From assembly GCA_018402725.1 (NCBI GenBank), contig JAGYII010000003.1, positions 1 through 64,000 on the forward strand: 64,000 nucleotides of DNA, given 5' to 3'. Below, piece after piece: positions 27,072-36,621 of this stretch. Source of the DNA: Candidatus Izemoplasma sp. GTDB lineage: Bacteria; Bacillota_I; Bacilli_A; Izemoplasmatales; Izemoplasmataceae. The notes beneath the pieces are model-generated. The model was not told where the DNA came from and did no database searches. It saw only the letters and a list, made by a program, of their open reading frames with translations. The position numbers and the translations under genes were made by a program. How positions within the stretch are numbered: the first letter of the stretch is position 1; the number at the start of each line of letters is the position of its first letter.

Positions 27072-29399
27072 ATGTTCAATAAAACCACACAAACAACTGC
27101 TCAACTTCCTAGCATCGCCATCCGTGGATTGGCGCCTTTTCCTCATACTGATGTCAGAACCGAAGTGGGAAGAAGTGTCTCTAAACAAGCCCTATTAGAT
27201 GCTGAAAGAAACCATGATAATCATGTCTTGTTACTGATTCAAGAAAATGCCACCGTTGAAGAACCTGAAAAGGAAGATTTATTAACGGTCGGAGTGGTCG
27301 CAAAAATTGGAATAAAAATCAAACTTCCTAATGGAAACTTCAAAGTCAAGTTTGATCCTTTAGTGCGGGCCAGAGTTATTGCTTATGATCAAATGGAACC
27401 CTTTATTTTAACGACCTTTGAAACCATGCCAACCATTCAAAATGATGTTGATGAAGAGATTGCTTTAGTTAGAATGATTGTTAAAACAGTGATGGATAAT
27501 TCCAATGCTGTTTTAAATAATCCAAAGCAAACCGTTGAAATGATTCAGTCAGGCGTTTCCTCAGATAAACTAGTTGATGTCATTGCCAGTAATTTAAAAG
27601 TCCCAGAAAAAAATAAATACAAATACATTGAAGCCGCAGCGCTTGATCAGCGCCTTAACTATTTGATTCAAGATCTTGAAAAAGAGCGTCATATGAATGA
27701 AATAGAAGATAAGATTAACCGCACCGTCAAAAAGAATATCGATGAAAATCAACGGGAATATTACCTCCGTGAAAAACTCAGAGCGATTCAAGAAGAGCTC
27801 GGGGACAAAGCCAAAAAAGAATCTGAAATTGAAGATTTAAGAGAAAAAATACTCGCTAAAAAGATGCCCGCCCATATTGAAGAAAAGGCTTTATACGAGC
27901 TTTCTCGATATGAAACATTACCCTCATCAAGTGGCGAGAGTGGGGTCATTAAAACCTACTTAGATTTCTTAGTTGATCTGCCTTGGATTGAACATTCAAA
28001 AGATGAAGAAGATATTAATGTGGCAGAAAAAGCCCTCGATGAAACGCATTTTGGACTTGAAAAAGTGAAAGAGCGTATCACGGAATATTTAGCTGTAAAA
28101 CTACTTACTGGAAAAAACCCTCAAACGATTTTATGTTTAGTAGGGCCTCCTGGGGTTGGAAAAACCTCACTAGCTCAGTCGATTGCGAAAGCGTTAGGCC
28201 GTGAATTTGTTAAACAATCCTTCGGGGGCGTTAAAGATGAAGCTGAAATTAGAGGCCATCGCCGGACCTACTTAGGCGCTTTGCCAGGCCGTATTTTGTT
28301 AGGGATGAAAAAGGCTAAAGTCAATAACCCTGTTTATTTACTCGATGAAGTTGATAAATTAGGGTCTGATTACAAGGGCGATCCTAGTTCAGCGTTACTT
28401 GAAGTATTAGACCCTGAACAAAACCATAGTTTCTCTGATCACTATTTAGAAGATACTTATGACTTATCGCAAGTTTTATTTATCGCTACCGCTAACTATT
28501 TAGGGAATATTCCAGATCCTTTAAGAGACCGGATGGAAATCATTGAATTATCTAGCTACACTGAAATTGAGAAATTCAATATCGCTAAAGAACATTTAAT
28601 TCCCAAACAAATGGAACTGCATGGCCTCGTTCCAGGCAGACTTTTCATTGATGATGATGCGGTCATGCAAATGATCCGGATGCATACCCGGGAAGCAGGA
28701 GTCCGTAACTTAGATCGTCTTTTCGGAACGATTGTTAGAAAAGCAATTAAAACCATTCTTGGTGATAAAAAAGAATCTGTTTCTGTTACGACTGACAACT
28801 TAAATATTTTCTTAGGAAAATCTAAATTCCACGACAACAAGGCAGATAAAGAAGATCAAATTGGCGTCGCCACTGGACTTGCTTATACCCAGTTTGGCGG
28901 AGACACCTTACCTGTTGAGGTCGCCTTTTTTGAGGGAAATGGTCAATTATCTCTCACCGGACAACTCGGTGATGTGATGAAAGAATCCGCTCAAGCTGCA
29001 CTTTCATATGTTCGCTCTCATGCTGCACAATATAACATTGATGAAAAGATATTTGAAAAATCCAACGTCCATATTCACGTCCCTGAAGGAGCCGTTCCTA
29101 AAGATGGCCCAAGTGCGGGCGTCACCATCACCACGGCTTTAATTAGTGCGCTCTCTAACCGCGCGGTTGACCACACGGTGGGAATGACCGGAGAAGTGAC
29201 ATTAAGAGGACGTGTCTTAGCCATTGGTGGCTTAAAAGAAAAAGCCATCGCCGCGCACCGAAGTGGCCTTAAAAAGATTCTGATTCCTAAAGAAAACGAG
29301 CGGGATATCGATGATATTCCCGAAGAAGTTAGAAATCAACTCGAAATCGTTGCGGTCGAAACGATGGATGAGATAATCACCACCATCTTAAAATCTTAA
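27072..29399 (+). CDS. lon: ATP-dependent protease Lon
   Basis: Homo-oligomeric AAA+ serine protease that degrades misfolded and regulatory proteins. 775 residues from ATG 27072, with GAGGTG five bases upstream (the TTG at 27060 is less likely). The N-terminal substrate domain starts LPSIAIRGLAPFPHTDV; a coiled coil lies around residues 185-245. Walker A is GPPGVGKTSLAQS, Walker B VYLLDEVDKL, and the C-terminal protease has the catalytic Ser in PKDGPSAGVTI and Lys in GGLKEKAIAAHRSG. Normal full length. Confidence 0.98.
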   Translation: MFNKTTQTTAQLPSIAIRGLAPFPHTDVRTEVGRSVSKQALLDAERNHDNHVLLLIQENATVEEPEKEDLLTVGVVAKIGIKIKLPNGNFKVKFDPLVRARVIAYDQMEPFILTTFETMPTIQNDVDEEIALVRMIVKTVMDNSNAVLNNPKQTVEMIQSGVSSDKLVDVIASNLKVPEKNKYKYIEAAALDQRLNYLIQDLEKERHMNEIEDKINRTVKKNIDENQREYYLREKLRAIQEELGDKAKKESEIEDLREKILAKKMPAHIEEKALYELSRYETLPSSSGESGVIKTYLDFLVDLPWIEHSKDEEDINVAEKALDETHFGLEKVKERITEYLAVKLLTGKNPQTILCLVGPPGVGKTSLAQSIAKALGREFVKQSFGGVKDEAEIRGHRRTYLGALPGRILLGMKKAKVNNPVYLLDEVDKLGSDYKGDPSSALLEVLDPEQNHSFSDHYLEDTYDLSQVLFIATANYLGNIPDPLRDRMEIIELSSYTEIEKFNIAKEHLIPKQMELHGLVPGRLFIDDDAVMQMIRMHTREAGVRNLDRLFGTIVRKAIKTILGDKKESVSVTTDNLNIFLGKSKFHDNKADKEDQIGVATGLAYTQFGGDTLPVEVAFFEGNGQLSLTGQLGDVMKESAQAALSYVRSHAAQYNIDEKIFEKSNVHIHVPEGAVPKDGPSAGVTITTALISALSNRAVDHTVGMTGEVTLRGRVLAIGGLKEKAIAAHRSGLKKILIPKENERDIDDIPEEVRNQLEIVAVETMDEIITTILKS

Positions 29400-29423
29400 A
29401 AGAGGCCTCCTAGGCCTCTTTTT
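29399..29423 (+). terminator. Terminator after lon
   Basis: AAAGAGGCC (29399-29407), loop TCCTA, GGCCTCTTT (29413-29421) and T residues. It begins on the last base of the lon stop codon. Confidence 0.85.
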
Positions 29424-29434
29424 AAAGGGTGTTA

Positions 29435-30007
29435 ATGAACTCACTTGTAGATAAACCTATCATGGCGGTAAAACCGTCTCAGTATCCAGAAAAAACCAAT
29501 CCAGAATGGGCTTTTTTTGGTCGCTCTAATGTAGGTAAATCAAGTTTGCTAAATGCTTTAATGAACCGTAAAAATCTCGCTTACACTTCAAGTACCCCAG
29601 GTAAGACTTTGACGGTTAATTTTTATCCCTTAGAAGAAGAAGTCACCTTGGTAGATCTTCCTGGATATGGTTATGCAAAAGGTCAAAAAGGGAACGACTT
29701 TTCACCTTTGTTTGATGCTTATATCGCATCATCCCGAATTGATCACGCCATTGTTTTAATAGATAGTCGCCAACCCGTTCAGGCTTTAGATCAGAAAATG
29801 ATTCAAACCTTGCACCATTATCAAATCCCTTATTTTATTGTTGCTACTAAGGCTGATAAACTCAATCAGTCAGAAAAACACCATGCAAAAAAAGCCTTTA
29901 CTGAAACATGGGCGCTAGATGAGAATTCTTTGTTTTTTGTCTCAAGTTTAAAAAAGACGCATATTAACACGCTTCAAAACGCCTTGATGAATACCTTAAA
30001 TCCTTGA
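29435..30007 (+). CDS. engB: Ribosome biogenesis GTPase YsxC/EngB
   Basis: Essential GTPase in 50S subunit assembly. 190 residues from ATG 29435 (AAAGGG at 29424-29429; a GTG at 29429 is an alternative). G1 GRSNVGKSSLLNAL, G2 around TSSTPGKT, G3 VDLPGYGYA, G4 ATKADKL, G5 FFVSSLKKT. It sits directly downstream of lon, the arrangement seen in Bacillus. The lon terminator and the valS promoter flank it. Confidence 0.95.
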   Translation: MNSLVDKPIMAVKPSQYPEKTNPEWAFFGRSNVGKSSLLNALMNRKNLAYTSSTPGKTLTVNFYPLEEEVTLVDLPGYGYAKGQKGNDFSPLFDAYIASSRIDHAIVLIDSRQPVQALDQKMIQTLHHYQIPYFIVATKADKLNQSEKHHAKKAFTETWALDENSLFFVSSLKKTHINTLQNALMNTLNP

Positions 30008-30032
30008 AACATGGCTGTTTTCATGGTATATT
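30004..30032 (+). promoter_or_regulatory. Promoter of the valS operon
   Basis: TTGAAA (30004-30009), exactly 17 bases, TATATT (30027-30032) preceded by TGG. It overlaps the engB stop and lies just upstream of the T-box leader. Confidence 0.75.
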
Positions 30033-30039
30033 AATGTAA

Positions 30040-30240
30040 ATCAATAAAGAGAAGAGTACTTATGATTTTGTGTCACAGCGAGCGCTTAACTGGTGAAAAT
30101 GCGCACCAAAACATAACGAAAGTCCCCTCTTTGATGCGAAAGCCGTATTTGCGCGTTAAGCATGTCAAGTGCTCTTTTTAAGAGAATTAAGGTGGTACCG
30201 CGATGACTCGTCCTTATCGATAACGATAAGGATTTTTTTT
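30040..30240 (+). promoter_or_regulatory. T-box leader of valS
   Basis: A canonical T-box, AATTAAGGTGGTACCGCG, at 30185-30202. The terminator stem TCCTTATCG (30211-30219), loop ATAA, CGATAAGGA (30224-30232) and eight T follow. Stem I elements include AGCGAGCGC and GGTGAAAATGC. A GTC in CGAAAGTCCCC (about 30121) is a possible Val specifier, but I am not sure of it. Uncharged tRNA-Val should allow read-through into valS-folC-mutY. Confidence 0.9.
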
Positions 30241-30252
30241 ATGGAGGAAATC

Positions 30253-32832
30253 ATGATTGATAAAAAGTATGATCATCAAATAGTGGAAGAAGGCCGCTAC
30301 CAAACCTGGCTTGATAAAGGTTATTTTAATGCGGGTGATTCAACAAAAGAAGCCTTTTGTATCGTAATACCTCCCCCGAATGTAACTGGAAAACTCCATC
30401 TAGGACACGCTTGGGATAACACGATTCAAGATATCATTATTCGGCAAAAAAGAATGCAAGGCTTTGATGCTTTGTATTTGCCTGGAATGGACCACGCTGG
30501 GATTGCAACTCAAGCAAAGATTGATGAAAAACTTAAAAGCGAAGGTGTTAACCGCTATGAACTCGGAAGAGAAGGCTTCTTAAAAGAAGCCTGGAACTGG
30601 AAAGAAACCTACGCAAAAACCATCCGTTCTCAGTGGGAAGCTTTAGGACTAAGTGTTGATTATTCAAAAGAACGCTTTACCTTAGATGATGGGTTGTCCA
30701 AAGCCGTTGAAATTGTTTTTATAAAGCTTTATGAAAAAGGTTTAATTTACCGTAAAGAGCGGATTATTAACTGGGATGTCCAGGCTAAAACCGCACTTTC
30801 TAATATTGAAGTTGAACGGAAAGATATTGAAGGGGCTCTTTACACGTTGCGTTACCTTAGCGAAGACGGCCTCGATGAAATCAAAGTCGCTACGACCCGG
30901 CCTGAAACCATGTTTGCGGATACAGCGATTATGCTTCACCCGATGGATAAAAAACGGGCACATCTCATTGGAAAAAAAGTATTTATTCCCGGAACAAAGG
31001 TGGCGATTCCAGTCATCGCCGATGACTATGTCGACCAAGAATTTGGAACTGGTGCTGTGAAAGTGACCCCTGCCCATGATCCAAACGACTTTGAAGTCGG
31101 TTTAAGACACCATCTACCAACGCCATCTTGTATGGAAGAAGATGGCACCATGAATGCAATGGCATTTGAATATCAAGGGATGGAACGTTTTAGCTGCCGA
31201 AAAAAACTCGTTAAAGACCTTCAAGAAAAAGGGCTTTTAACGAATATTGAACCCATCATCCATAACGTGGGTCACTCAGAAAGAACTGGCGTGGTAGTTG
31301 AACCACGATTGTCTTTACAATGGTTTGTGAAAATGGAAGAACTGGCCCAACAATCTTTAGAAAAATCAACCGCCGAGTTCATCCCAAGTCGCTTTGAGAA
31401 AATATTTAAACACTGGATGGAATCGATTGAAGATTGGTGTATCTCCCGTCAACTTTGGTGGGGACACCGGATTCCAGCCTATTATAAAGGTGAAGACGTT
31501 TACGTCGGAACCAATCCACCCAGCGGGTATATTCAAGATGAAGATGTTCTTGATACCTGGTTTTCGTCGGCACTATGGCCTTTTAGTACATTAGGTTGGC
31601 CGGATGAAACTTCAGACCTTAAACGCTATTATCCAAATGATGTAATGGTGACGGGTTATGACATCATCTTCTTTTGGGTGTCACGGATGATTTTTCAGGC
31701 TCTTGAGTTTACTAATCAAACCCCTTTCAAACACGTACTCATTCATGGGTTGATTCGGGATGCAAAGGGTCAAAAAATGTCTAAATCTCTTGGAAATGGC
31801 ATTGATCCAATGGATATAAAAAAAGAGTTTGGGATGGATACTCTTCGGTATTTCCTCACCACCAACTCAGCCCCCGGTCAAGACTTAAGATTTGAATTTG
31901 AAAAAGTAGAATCATCATGGAATTACATCAATAAAATTTGGAACATCGCTCGTTATGTGATGATGCAAGTTGAAGGCAAGACAATAAATGCGCCAGCCAA
32001 AGTCCTAAAAGCCCTCCCTAATCAAGCCATCATGGCAGAGCTGAATGAACTTATAGAATCGGTTAATCACCTCTATGAACGTTATGAACTTTCAGAAGCA
32101 GCACGTCTTATTTATCAGTTCACTTGGGATAGCTTTGCGTCTTGGTATATTGAGTTTAGTAAACCTTTGATTCAACAAGGGGATGAGGCGATCATTACGG
32201 AGACTGAAAATGTGATGGTCTACGTTTTAACTCAAATCTTAAAATTATTACATCCCTTCATGCCATTCGTGACGGAATATTTATACCAAGCACTGCCTTT
32301 AAAAGATGCGGAATCAATCATGATTGCGAGTTGGCCCTCGATCTCCACTCATCAAATACCTCAAGACATGCTCCATACTTACAACGATTTAAAATCCCTT
32401 ATTTCGCATATTCGTCAATTAAGAAATACCTATCAAGTACCTCCCAAAAAACCAATCATTATTCGGATCGACACAGAGAATCCAGCACCCTTTATAGCCC
32501 ATCAAAAATTGATTGAAAGCTTTATTAATCCAGAAGCATTCCTAATTAATCAAACCGCTCAAGGCGCTGAGGAATTGACCGAAGTATTCAGTCGGTTTAC
32601 CGTCCATGTCCCGCTAGGTGATTTAGTTGATGTAGAAGCTGAAATTAAAAAACAAGAAGTCCAACTTGAGGCCGCTCTTCAAGAGATTAAGCGGACTGAA
32701 GCGATGCTATCTAATCCCCAGTTTATTGAGAAAGCACCAGAAGCTAAAGTGAATGAAGAAAAGGCTAAAAAAGAACAATATGAAAGGCAATACGAGGCGA
32801 TAAAGGCTCATATTGAAACGCTCAAAAAATAA
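30253..32832 (+). CDS. valS: Valyl-tRNA synthetase
   Basis: Charges tRNA-Val. 859 residues from ATG 30253, which follows GGAGG (30243-30247). HLGH at residues 49-52, the CISRQLWWGHRIPAYY segment, editing-domain VATTRPETMFADTA, KMSKS in KMSKSLGNGIDPMDI, and a C-terminal coiled coil of about 65 residues (VDVEAEIKKQE to HIETLKK), a hallmark of ValRS. The last base of its TAA is the first of folC ATG. Confidence 0.98.
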   Translation: MIDKKYDHQIVEEGRYQTWLDKGYFNAGDSTKEAFCIVIPPPNVTGKLHLGHAWDNTIQDIIIRQKRMQGFDALYLPGMDHAGIATQAKIDEKLKSEGVNRYELGREGFLKEAWNWKETYAKTIRSQWEALGLSVDYSKERFTLDDGLSKAVEIVFIKLYEKGLIYRKERIINWDVQAKTALSNIEVERKDIEGALYTLRYLSEDGLDEIKVATTRPETMFADTAIMLHPMDKKRAHLIGKKVFIPGTKVAIPVIADDYVDQEFGTGAVKVTPAHDPNDFEVGLRHHLPTPSCMEEDGTMNAMAFEYQGMERFSCRKKLVKDLQEKGLLTNIEPIIHNVGHSERTGVVVEPRLSLQWFVKMEELAQQSLEKSTAEFIPSRFEKIFKHWMESIEDWCISRQLWWGHRIPAYYKGEDVYVGTNPPSGYIQDEDVLDTWFSSALWPFSTLGWPDETSDLKRYYPNDVMVTGYDIIFFWVSRMIFQALEFTNQTPFKHVLIHGLIRDAKGQKMSKSLGNGIDPMDIKKEFGMDTLRYFLTTNSAPGQDLRFEFEKVESSWNYINKIWNIARYVMMQVEGKTINAPAKVLKALPNQAIMAELNELIESVNHLYERYELSEAARLIYQFTWDSFASWYIEFSKPLIQQGDEAIITETENVMVYVLTQILKLLHPFMPFVTEYLYQALPLKDAESIMIASWPSISTHQIPQDMLHTYNDLKSLISHIRQLRNTYQVPPKKPIIIRIDTENPAPFIAHQKLIESFINPEAFLINQTAQGAEELTEVFSRFTVHVPLGDLVDVEAEIKKQEVQLEAALQEIKRTEAMLSNPQFIEKAPEAKVNEEKAKKEQYERQYEAIKAHIETLKK

Positions 32833-34058
32833 TGTTTAAGACTTTAAAAGAGGCTCAATCATGGATTGAAGCTATCCAAAAGTTTGGTTCTAAATATGAT
32901 TTATCACGGATGGAAAAAGCCATTGAGTTATTAGGCCATCCTGAAAAATCCTACCCCACCATCCATATAGGGGGGACCAATGGTAAGGGTTCAACATTAT
33001 CTTATTTAAGCCACATTCTAGATGCCGCAGGGTATAAGGTTGGGTCTTTTATTAGTCCCTATGTAATCAAAATAAATGAGCGTTTTCAGATTAATCAAGT
33101 CATGATCTCCGATGATGATTTATTGAAATACACGAATCAAATGTATGATTTTTATCATGAGTTTGATTCTATAACTCATGATCATCTAACTTTTTTTGAG
33201 CTGATGACCCTGATTGGATTCTTGTATTTCCGGGATCAAAAAGTGGATATTGCCGTGATTGAAGTAGGCTTAGGGGGCCGATTGGATGCAACAAATGTGA
33301 TTCACCCCCTGGTAAGTGTGATTACATCGATTGGCTATGATCACATGCATATTTTAGGAAATACTTTAGAGCTCATTTCTTTAGAAAAACTAGGTATCGT
33401 AAAGCCAGGAACTCCACTCATATCTGGGGTATTAAATCCTGAGCTTGTGCCTTTGTTTAAAGCTAAAGCTGAGGAAAATAAAGCAGAAATCAGTTTTATT
33501 TCACCTTTAAAATTTACTCCAACAAGACCCCAAGGGTTTGAATTCTTAGAGGATACTTTTTATATTTCGATGCTGGGATCCCATCAAATTCAAAATGCTA
33601 AATGTGCTATTTTAGCGGCCCAAAAAATCAATGATTTAGGCTTTCCAATCTCGAATGCAGCTTTAAAAGAGGGATTATTAAATACCCGCTGGCCCGGTCG
33701 CTTTGAGATGATTGATCGTTTTATTCTTGAAGGGGCCCATAATATTAATGGGATGCAAGCGGCCATCAGTACTATTGAAGATTACCTTTTAGAAGAAGAA
33801 CTCACGGTGGTTTTTGGGGTGATGGCAGATAAAGAAACCGAAGCCATGCAAAATTTGATAGAACCTTATGCCAAAAGAATCGTCTTTACCGAAGTGAATA
33901 TTCCCCGGGCACTTTCTCGTGATGTATTGTATGAACGTTCTACTCATCCCAACAAATCAAAATGTGAGATAAATTCTATTATTAACGAAACTTCAGGAAC
34001 CACCCTCGTTATTGGCTCACTTTATCTAGTGAGCGCCATTAGAAATCAATTAATTTAA
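32832..34058 (+). CDS. folC: Folylpolyglutamate / dihydrofolate synthase
   Basis: Adds glutamate to folates (and possibly makes dihydrofolate). 408 residues. P-loop IHIGGTNGKGSTLSYLS, YVIKINERFQIN, VEVGLGGRLDATN (in IEVGLGGRLDATNV), ILEGAHNINGMQAA and the C-terminal VFGVMADKE are family hallmarks in order. It is coupled to valS as in Bacillus. Without folP/folE data it cannot be said whether the dihydrofolate synthase role is used. Confidence 0.95.
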   Translation: MFKTLKEAQSWIEAIQKFGSKYDLSRMEKAIELLGHPEKSYPTIHIGGTNGKGSTLSYLSHILDAAGYKVGSFISPYVIKINERFQINQVMISDDDLLKYTNQMYDFYHEFDSITHDHLTFFELMTLIGFLYFRDQKVDIAVIEVGLGGRLDATNVIHPLVSVITSIGYDHMHILGNTLELISLEKLGIVKPGTPLISGVLNPELVPLFKAKAEENKAEISFISPLKFTPTRPQGFEFLEDTFYISMLGSHQIQNAKCAILAAQKINDLGFPISNAALKEGLLNTRWPGRFEMIDRFILEGAHNINGMQAAISTIEDYLLEEELTVVFGVMADKETEAMQNLIEPYAKRIVFTEVNIPRALSRDVLYERSTHPNKSKCEINSIINETSGTTLVIGSLYLVSAIRNQLI

Positions 34059-34067
34059 AAGGAAGTC

Positions 34068-35084
34068 ATGAATAAAGCCCAAGAAATTTCGCAAAAACTC
34101 ATGGAGTGGTATGGTGAAAACAAACGGATTTTGCCCTTTCGGGACATTGATAATCCTTATTTTACTTGGGTCAGTGAAATCATGTTGCAACAAACCCAAG
34201 TGGATACCGCAATTCCATACTTTAACCGTTTTATAAAGAGATTTGAGACCCCATGTGATTTAGCGAACGCATCGTCAGATGAAGTCTTAAAATACTGGGA
34301 AGGGCTTGGCTATTACCGACGGGCGCATCACTTACACGAAACTGCCAAAATAATTTGTGAAGATCATAAAGGCGTGTTTCCAAGTGATCTAGCCACAATT
34401 GAATCATTCAAAGGAATTGGCCGTTATATCGCTCGTGCCATTCATTCCATCGCATTTAATCAACCAAGCCCCGCTGTCGATGGTAATGTCATCAGGGTGA
34501 TGAGTCGGCTATTAGCGTACGATAAAGATCTGACCAAACCCGCAAATCAAAAGGAAATCGAACAAGCTGTTGAAGAAATGATTCACCACCAAACCCCCCG
34601 AGATTTCACACAAGCCCTAATGGAAATTGGGGCCATGGTGTGTCAAAAACAACCTAAATGTGAAATATGTCCACTTAAAGAGGATTGCAAAGCATATCAA
34701 AGCAACACTCAAAGTTCGTATCCTAACCTTCCCAAGAAGACAAAAATCACCAATCATAACTTTCACGTATTTGTGGTTGGAAATCATCAGAAAGCATTTT
34801 TAATCAAAAGACCCCCAAATGGTTTGCTTGCGAACCTTTATACCTTCCCTCAATATGAAATGCCCCTTGAAGACGCTCTTTTATTGTTTGAAAAAACGTA
34901 TGATGTAAAGGTAGCTTCTCATCAAGCTCTGTTTGAACTAAATCATGTCTTCTCCCATCAAACGTGGCATTTAACCGTGCATCAACTCACCCTTAATAAA
35001 GCTAAATCCTTGGCCTTAGAATCTTTAAGCGATTTTCCATATGCGATTGCGAAAGCGCATCTTAACATTATTGACAGACTTTAA
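34068..35084 (+). CDS. mutY: A/G-specific adenine glycosylase MutY
   Basis: Removes A opposite 8-oxoG. 338 residues. Helix-hairpin-helix with catalytic Glu in VSEIMLQQTQV (about residue 38), FKGIGRYIARAI and catalytic Asp in AVDGNVIRVMSR. The FeS cluster loop reads CQKQPKCEICPLKEDC, that is C-x5-C-x2-C-x5-C, one residue shorter than the usual C-x6 first spacing. The C-terminal NUDIX-like domain that reads 8-oxoG spans about 225-338. It is preceded by AAAGGAAG and shares the valS operon. Confidence 0.94.
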   Translation: MNKAQEISQKLMEWYGENKRILPFRDIDNPYFTWVSEIMLQQTQVDTAIPYFNRFIKRFETPCDLANASSDEVLKYWEGLGYYRRAHHLHETAKIICEDHKGVFPSDLATIESFKGIGRYIARAIHSIAFNQPSPAVDGNVIRVMSRLLAYDKDLTKPANQKEIEQAVEEMIHHQTPRDFTQALMEIGAMVCQKQPKCEICPLKEDCKAYQSNTQSSYPNLPKKTKITNHNFHVFVVGNHQKAFLIKRPPNGLLANLYTFPQYEMPLEDALLLFEKTYDVKVASHQALFELNHVFSHQTWHLTVHQLTLNKAKSLALESLSDFPYAIAKAHLNIIDRL

Positions 35085-35131
35085 AAGTAAAAAGGCTCCT
35101 TTGCTAGAATGATTAATGTGAAGGAGGGTTT

Positions 35132-35809
35132 ATGCCATCAATTAAAGAAACCCCTCTCCAGGACCGGCCGCGTGAGCGGTTTGTGAAGTGGGGTAAAGAA
35201 AGCCTGTCGACCGAAGAACTTATTGCCATCTTAATTCAAAGCGGAAACTATGAGGAATCAGTCTTAGAAGTAGCGGCCCGGATTCATCGCAAGTTTAAAT
35301 CCATTCGTTCGATGCGGATGGCAAGCCTGTATGACATCATGCAAGTCCAAGGCATGGGACCCGTTAAAGCCATGCAGTTATTAGCTGCTTTAGAGTTAGG
35401 TAAGCGTCTTACTTCAGAAGCTTTTGAGGAGCGCCCGTTTTTAGGATCCCCTCAAAAAGTCTATGGATATTTAAAAGATGACTTAGAGATGCTTGATCAA
35501 GAACATTTTGTGGTCTTATACCTAGATACGAAGGGTCACTTGATTCAAAAAATGCAATTATTTAAAGGCTCATTGAATGCATCACTGATTCATCAACGGG
35601 AGATTTTCAAACACGCCGTCAAGTTAAGCGCGGCATCATTCATTATGGTACATAATCATCCCACGGGAGATTCTAGCCCTTCTACCCAAGATTTAAGGGT
35701 CACTAAAATCATTGTAAAAGCCTCTGAATTAATGGATATTCAAGTCATGGATCATGTCATCATTGGTAAAAATCAATTCTATTCATTTAAAGAACATGGG
35801 AATCTTTAA
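35132..35809 (+). CDS. radC: RadC/JAB domain protein
   Basis: 225 residues: an N-terminal helix-hairpin-helix part (EELIAILIQSG, IMQVQGMGPVKAMQLLAALE) and a C-terminal JAB1/MPN metal site HNHPTGDSSPSTQD. Despite the name, a repair role is not established and the family is often found in mobile elements; here it is in the core region, before rplU. AAGGAGG precedes the ATG. The standard DNA-repair label should be treated with care. Confidence 0.93.
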   Translation: MPSIKETPLQDRPRERFVKWGKESLSTEELIAILIQSGNYEESVLEVAARIHRKFKSIRSMRMASLYDIMQVQGMGPVKAMQLLAALELGKRLTSEAFEERPFLGSPQKVYGYLKDDLEMLDQEHFVVLYLDTKGHLIQKMQLFKGSLNASLIHQREIFKHAVKLSAASFIMVHNHPTGDSSPSTQDLRVTKIIVKASELMDIQVMDHVIIGKNQFYSFKEHGNL

Positions 35810-35815
35810 TAATGA

Positions 35816-35844
35816 TTGACAAAGAAGTTGCTTTTTGGTATATT
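35816..35844 (+). promoter_or_regulatory. Promoter of the rplU-rpmA unit
   Basis: TTGACA (35816-35821), 17-base spacer, TATATT (35839-35844) preceded by TTTGG: one of the strongest promoters in the window, as expected for ribosomal proteins. Confidence 0.85.
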
Positions 35845-35847
35845 TGC

Positions 35848-35930
35848 AAGGTAACGCACACCGCACAGAAAAGGTCTTAAACACGAATTGTGTACCTCGA
35901 TGGCGAGTCTTAAAAAATGAGGAGGTGCAG
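35848..35930 (+). ncRNA. L21 leader (rplU leader) RNA element
   Basis: The leader contains AACGCACACCGCACAGA, then TTGTGTACCTCGATGGCGAG and ends in AGGAGGTGCAG before the ATG. The arrangement CACCGCACAG ... TGTGTACCTCG GCGAG matches the L21 leader of low-GC Gram-positives, thought to bind L21 for autogenous control. The match is by recognition, not by folding. Confidence 0.7.
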
Positions 35931-35931
35931 T

Positions 35932-36240
35932 ATGAAAGCTGTTATTGAAGCGGGTGGCAAACAAGTCACTGTGGGTAAAGGCGATATCGTCTACACAGAG
36001 CTCGTTGGAGCCAACGAAGGCGATACGGTGACATTTGATAAAGTACTCATGATTACAGGAGCAAAAGTTTCTGTGGGTGAGCCTTATGTCAAAGGAGCCA
36101 GTGTCTCAGCTAAAGTTCTTAAAAACGGTAAGCAAAAGAAGATTTTGGTCTTCAAGTATAAACCGAAAAAGAACTACAAGCGGATGCAAGGTCATCGTCA
36201 ACCTTATACAAAATTAGAAATTCTTGATATTAAACTATAA
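35932..36240 (+). CDS. rplU: 50S ribosomal protein L21
   Basis: 102 residues from ATG 35932 (AGGAGG upstream; the earlier ATG 35917 lies within the leader). [70 protein letters not shown] are the whole L21 pattern. The next gene is rpmA after only 19 bases: the prp (ysxB) gene that usually sits between them in Bacillota is missing. Confidence 0.98.
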   Translation: MKAVIEAGGKQVTVGKGDIVYTELVGANEGDTVTFDKVLMITGAKVSVGEPYVKGASVSAKVLKNGKQKKILVFKYKPKKNYKRMQGHRQPYTKLEILDIKL

Positions 36241-36259
36241 TAGGTGAGGAGGTTATTCC

Positions 36260-36544
36260 ATGTTATTTAACATTCAGTTACACCCTTTTGAAGCGTCAAA
36301 AAAAGGAACAGGATCCACGAAAAATGGTCGTGATTCAAATGCTCAGCGTTTAGGAATGAAACTATCGGATGGCCAATTCGCTAAAGCGGGTGCCATCATT
36401 TACCGTCAACGTGGAACCAAGGTTTGGCCTGGAACTAACGTTGGACTTGGCAGTGATGATACGCTTTTTTCTAAAGTCAACGGCATCGTTCGTTATGAAC
36501 GAATCGGTAAAGACCGTAAAAAAGCGTCTGTTTATCCAGAATAA
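36260..36544 (+). CDS. rpmA: 50S ribosomal protein L27
   Basis: 94 residues. From residue 13 on, [20 protein letters not shown] and [19 protein letters not shown] are typical. The N-terminus, [12 protein letters not shown] before SKKG, resembles the cleaved leader found in Bacillota (LNLQFFA before SKKG) but is longer and altered by extra residues (HP and E). Cleavage by Prp normally exposes the SKKG end at the peptidyl-transferase centre. Prp is not encoded next to it, so processing may differ or be lost. GAGGAGG precedes the ATG. Confidence 0.96.
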   Translation: MLFNIQLHPFEASKKGTGSTKNGRDSNAQRLGMKLSDGQFAKAGAIIYRQRGTKVWPGTNVGLGSDDTLFSKVNGIVRYERIGKDRKKASVYPE

Positions 36545-36548
36545 AATC

Positions 36549-36579
36549 AGGCAAACCAAGATGGTTTGCCTATTTTTTT
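36549..36579 (+). terminator. Terminator after rpmA
   Basis: AGGCAAACC (36549-36557), loop AAGAT, GGTTTGCCT (36563-36571), then A and seven T. Confidence 0.9.
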
Positions 36580-36621
36580 GCAAGAACGTATAATAGAATT
36601 AAGCATTTTAAAGAGGCATAA

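Noticed and set aside
30169-30252. Upstream extension of ValS
   Set aside because: It would be translated from the T-box leader. GGAGG points to ATG 30253.
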